Source: DATKIY01 sp035543875 (lineage in GTDB: Bacteria > Actinomycetota > Actinomycetes > JAHEKZ01). From it: a stretch of DNA of 31,233 bases. Under the pieces are notes generated by a model. That model was given only the letters and a program-made list of their open reading frames with translations, did not search any database and was not told the origin of the DNA. A program made the translations under genes and the position numbers. The DNA lies in assembly GCA_035543875.1 (NCBI GenBank), contig DATKIY010000075.1, positions 1-31,233 of the forward strand. The letters are read 5' to 3'. How positions within the stretch are numbered: position 1 is the first letter of the stretch; the number at the start of each line of letters is the position of its first letter. Positions 30,865 through 31,233 of the stretch are shown here, one piece after another.

Positions 30865-31233
30865 CAACCACAACGACGGCGACGTACATAGTTGCCGCCA
30901 TCATCCTGCTGCTCGCGTTGATTGTTGTCGCAAGAGCGATCAAAATCATTCCCCAGGCGAGTGCTGGGATCGTGGAACGTCTCGGTCGCTATCACCGCAC
31001 GCTCGACGCCGGACTGGCTATCTTGGTTCCCTTCGTCGATCGCGTACGACCCCTGATTGACATGCGCGAGCAGGTGGTTTCCTTCCCGCCGCAGCCAGTC
31101 ATCACCGCCGACAACTTGGTCGTCAGCATCGACTCGGTGATCTATTTTCAAGTCACCGAGCCAAAGTCAGCCACCTACGAGATCGCCAACTACATTCAGG
31201 CTATTGAGCAGCTCACGATCACGACGCTACGTA
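30861..31233 (+). CDS. SPFH/band-7 (stomatin-like) protein, 3' end outside window
   Basis: The first 124 codons of an SPFH-domain protein. An N-terminal membrane helix (YIVAAIILLLALIVVARA) is followed by IKIIPQASAGIVERLGRYHRTL and the band-7 core (LVPFVDRVRPLIDMREQVV, then VITADNLVVSIDSVIYFQV and YEIANYIQAIEQLTITTLR), typical of stomatin/QmcA-like proteins. The GTG at 30861 lies inside the nfeD end, with GGAGGA four bases upstream. The frame is open to base 31233 and has no stop in the window. It works with NfeD at the membrane. Confidence 0.93.
   Translation, partial: MTTTTTATYIVAAIILLLALIVVARAIKIIPQASAGIVERLGRYHRTLDAGLAILVPFVDRVRPLIDMREQVVSFPPQPVITADNLVVSIDSVIYFQVTEPKSATYEIANYIQAIEQLTITTLR

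Overview
The window reads as chromosomal DNA of an actinomycete (Actinomycetota) of moderately high G+C. Supporting this are a SUF operon of actinobacterial layout (sufB-sufD-Rieske-sufC-sufS-sufU-sufT), a fabG1/inhA-type pair, DUF3099 and DUF6457 proteins, many GTG starts, 4-base stop/start overlaps, and several genes that appear to be leaderless. The genus cannot be told from what is here. No rRNA, tRNA, transposase, integrase or CRISPR array was seen.

Layout. 1-5237 (+): Fe-S cluster assembly operon, entered inside sufB. 5273-7896 (-): a 69-aa C-x2-C/H-x2-C mini-protein followed by a cytoplasmic-type arylsulfatase. 8110-10080 (+): an ABC-F ATPase and a 71-aa helix-turn-helix protein. 10081-10390: non-coding stretch with a hairpin and a 14-bp tandem repeat. 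10391-14142: an ABC exporter (+), an SDR with a degenerate active site (-), an LD-carboxypeptidase (+). 14135-16312: SURF1 (-), moaA (+), DUF3099 (-). 16446-19045 (+): dodecin behind a palindrome array, then a Tat-exported multicopper oxidase. 19111-21995 (-): tldD-tldE. 22130-24199 (+): fabG, an inhA/fabI-type enoyl reductase and sixA. 24244-25185 (-): an A+T-richer secreted protein of unknown function. 25308-27396 (-): serB and an uncharacterised protein. 27469-28263 (+): a lone ABC ATPase. 28274-30416: molybdenum-cofactor genes moeA (-) facing mobA-like and DUF6457 (+). 30427-31233 (+): NfeD and an SPFH/band-7 protein cut by the window end.

How the genes work together. The SUF genes form one translationally coupled unit that builds and delivers Fe-S clusters; clients in the window include the two-cluster enzyme MoaA. 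MoaA, MoeA and the MobA-like protein serve molybdenum-cofactor synthesis. FabG and the enoyl reductase are successive steps of type II fatty-acid elongation. SURF1 points to an aa3-type cytochrome oxidase elsewhere. NfeD and SPFH are a standard membrane pair.

Most of the window is housekeeping, and no clear new multi-gene system was found. The items most worth a second look are the mini-protein paired with the sulfatase, the 14-bp hairpin-forming repeat, the duplicated start that creates a five-codon reading frame between sufS and sufU, the repeated TAnnnT-6/7-start (leaderless) pattern, and the TGATCA array before dodecin.
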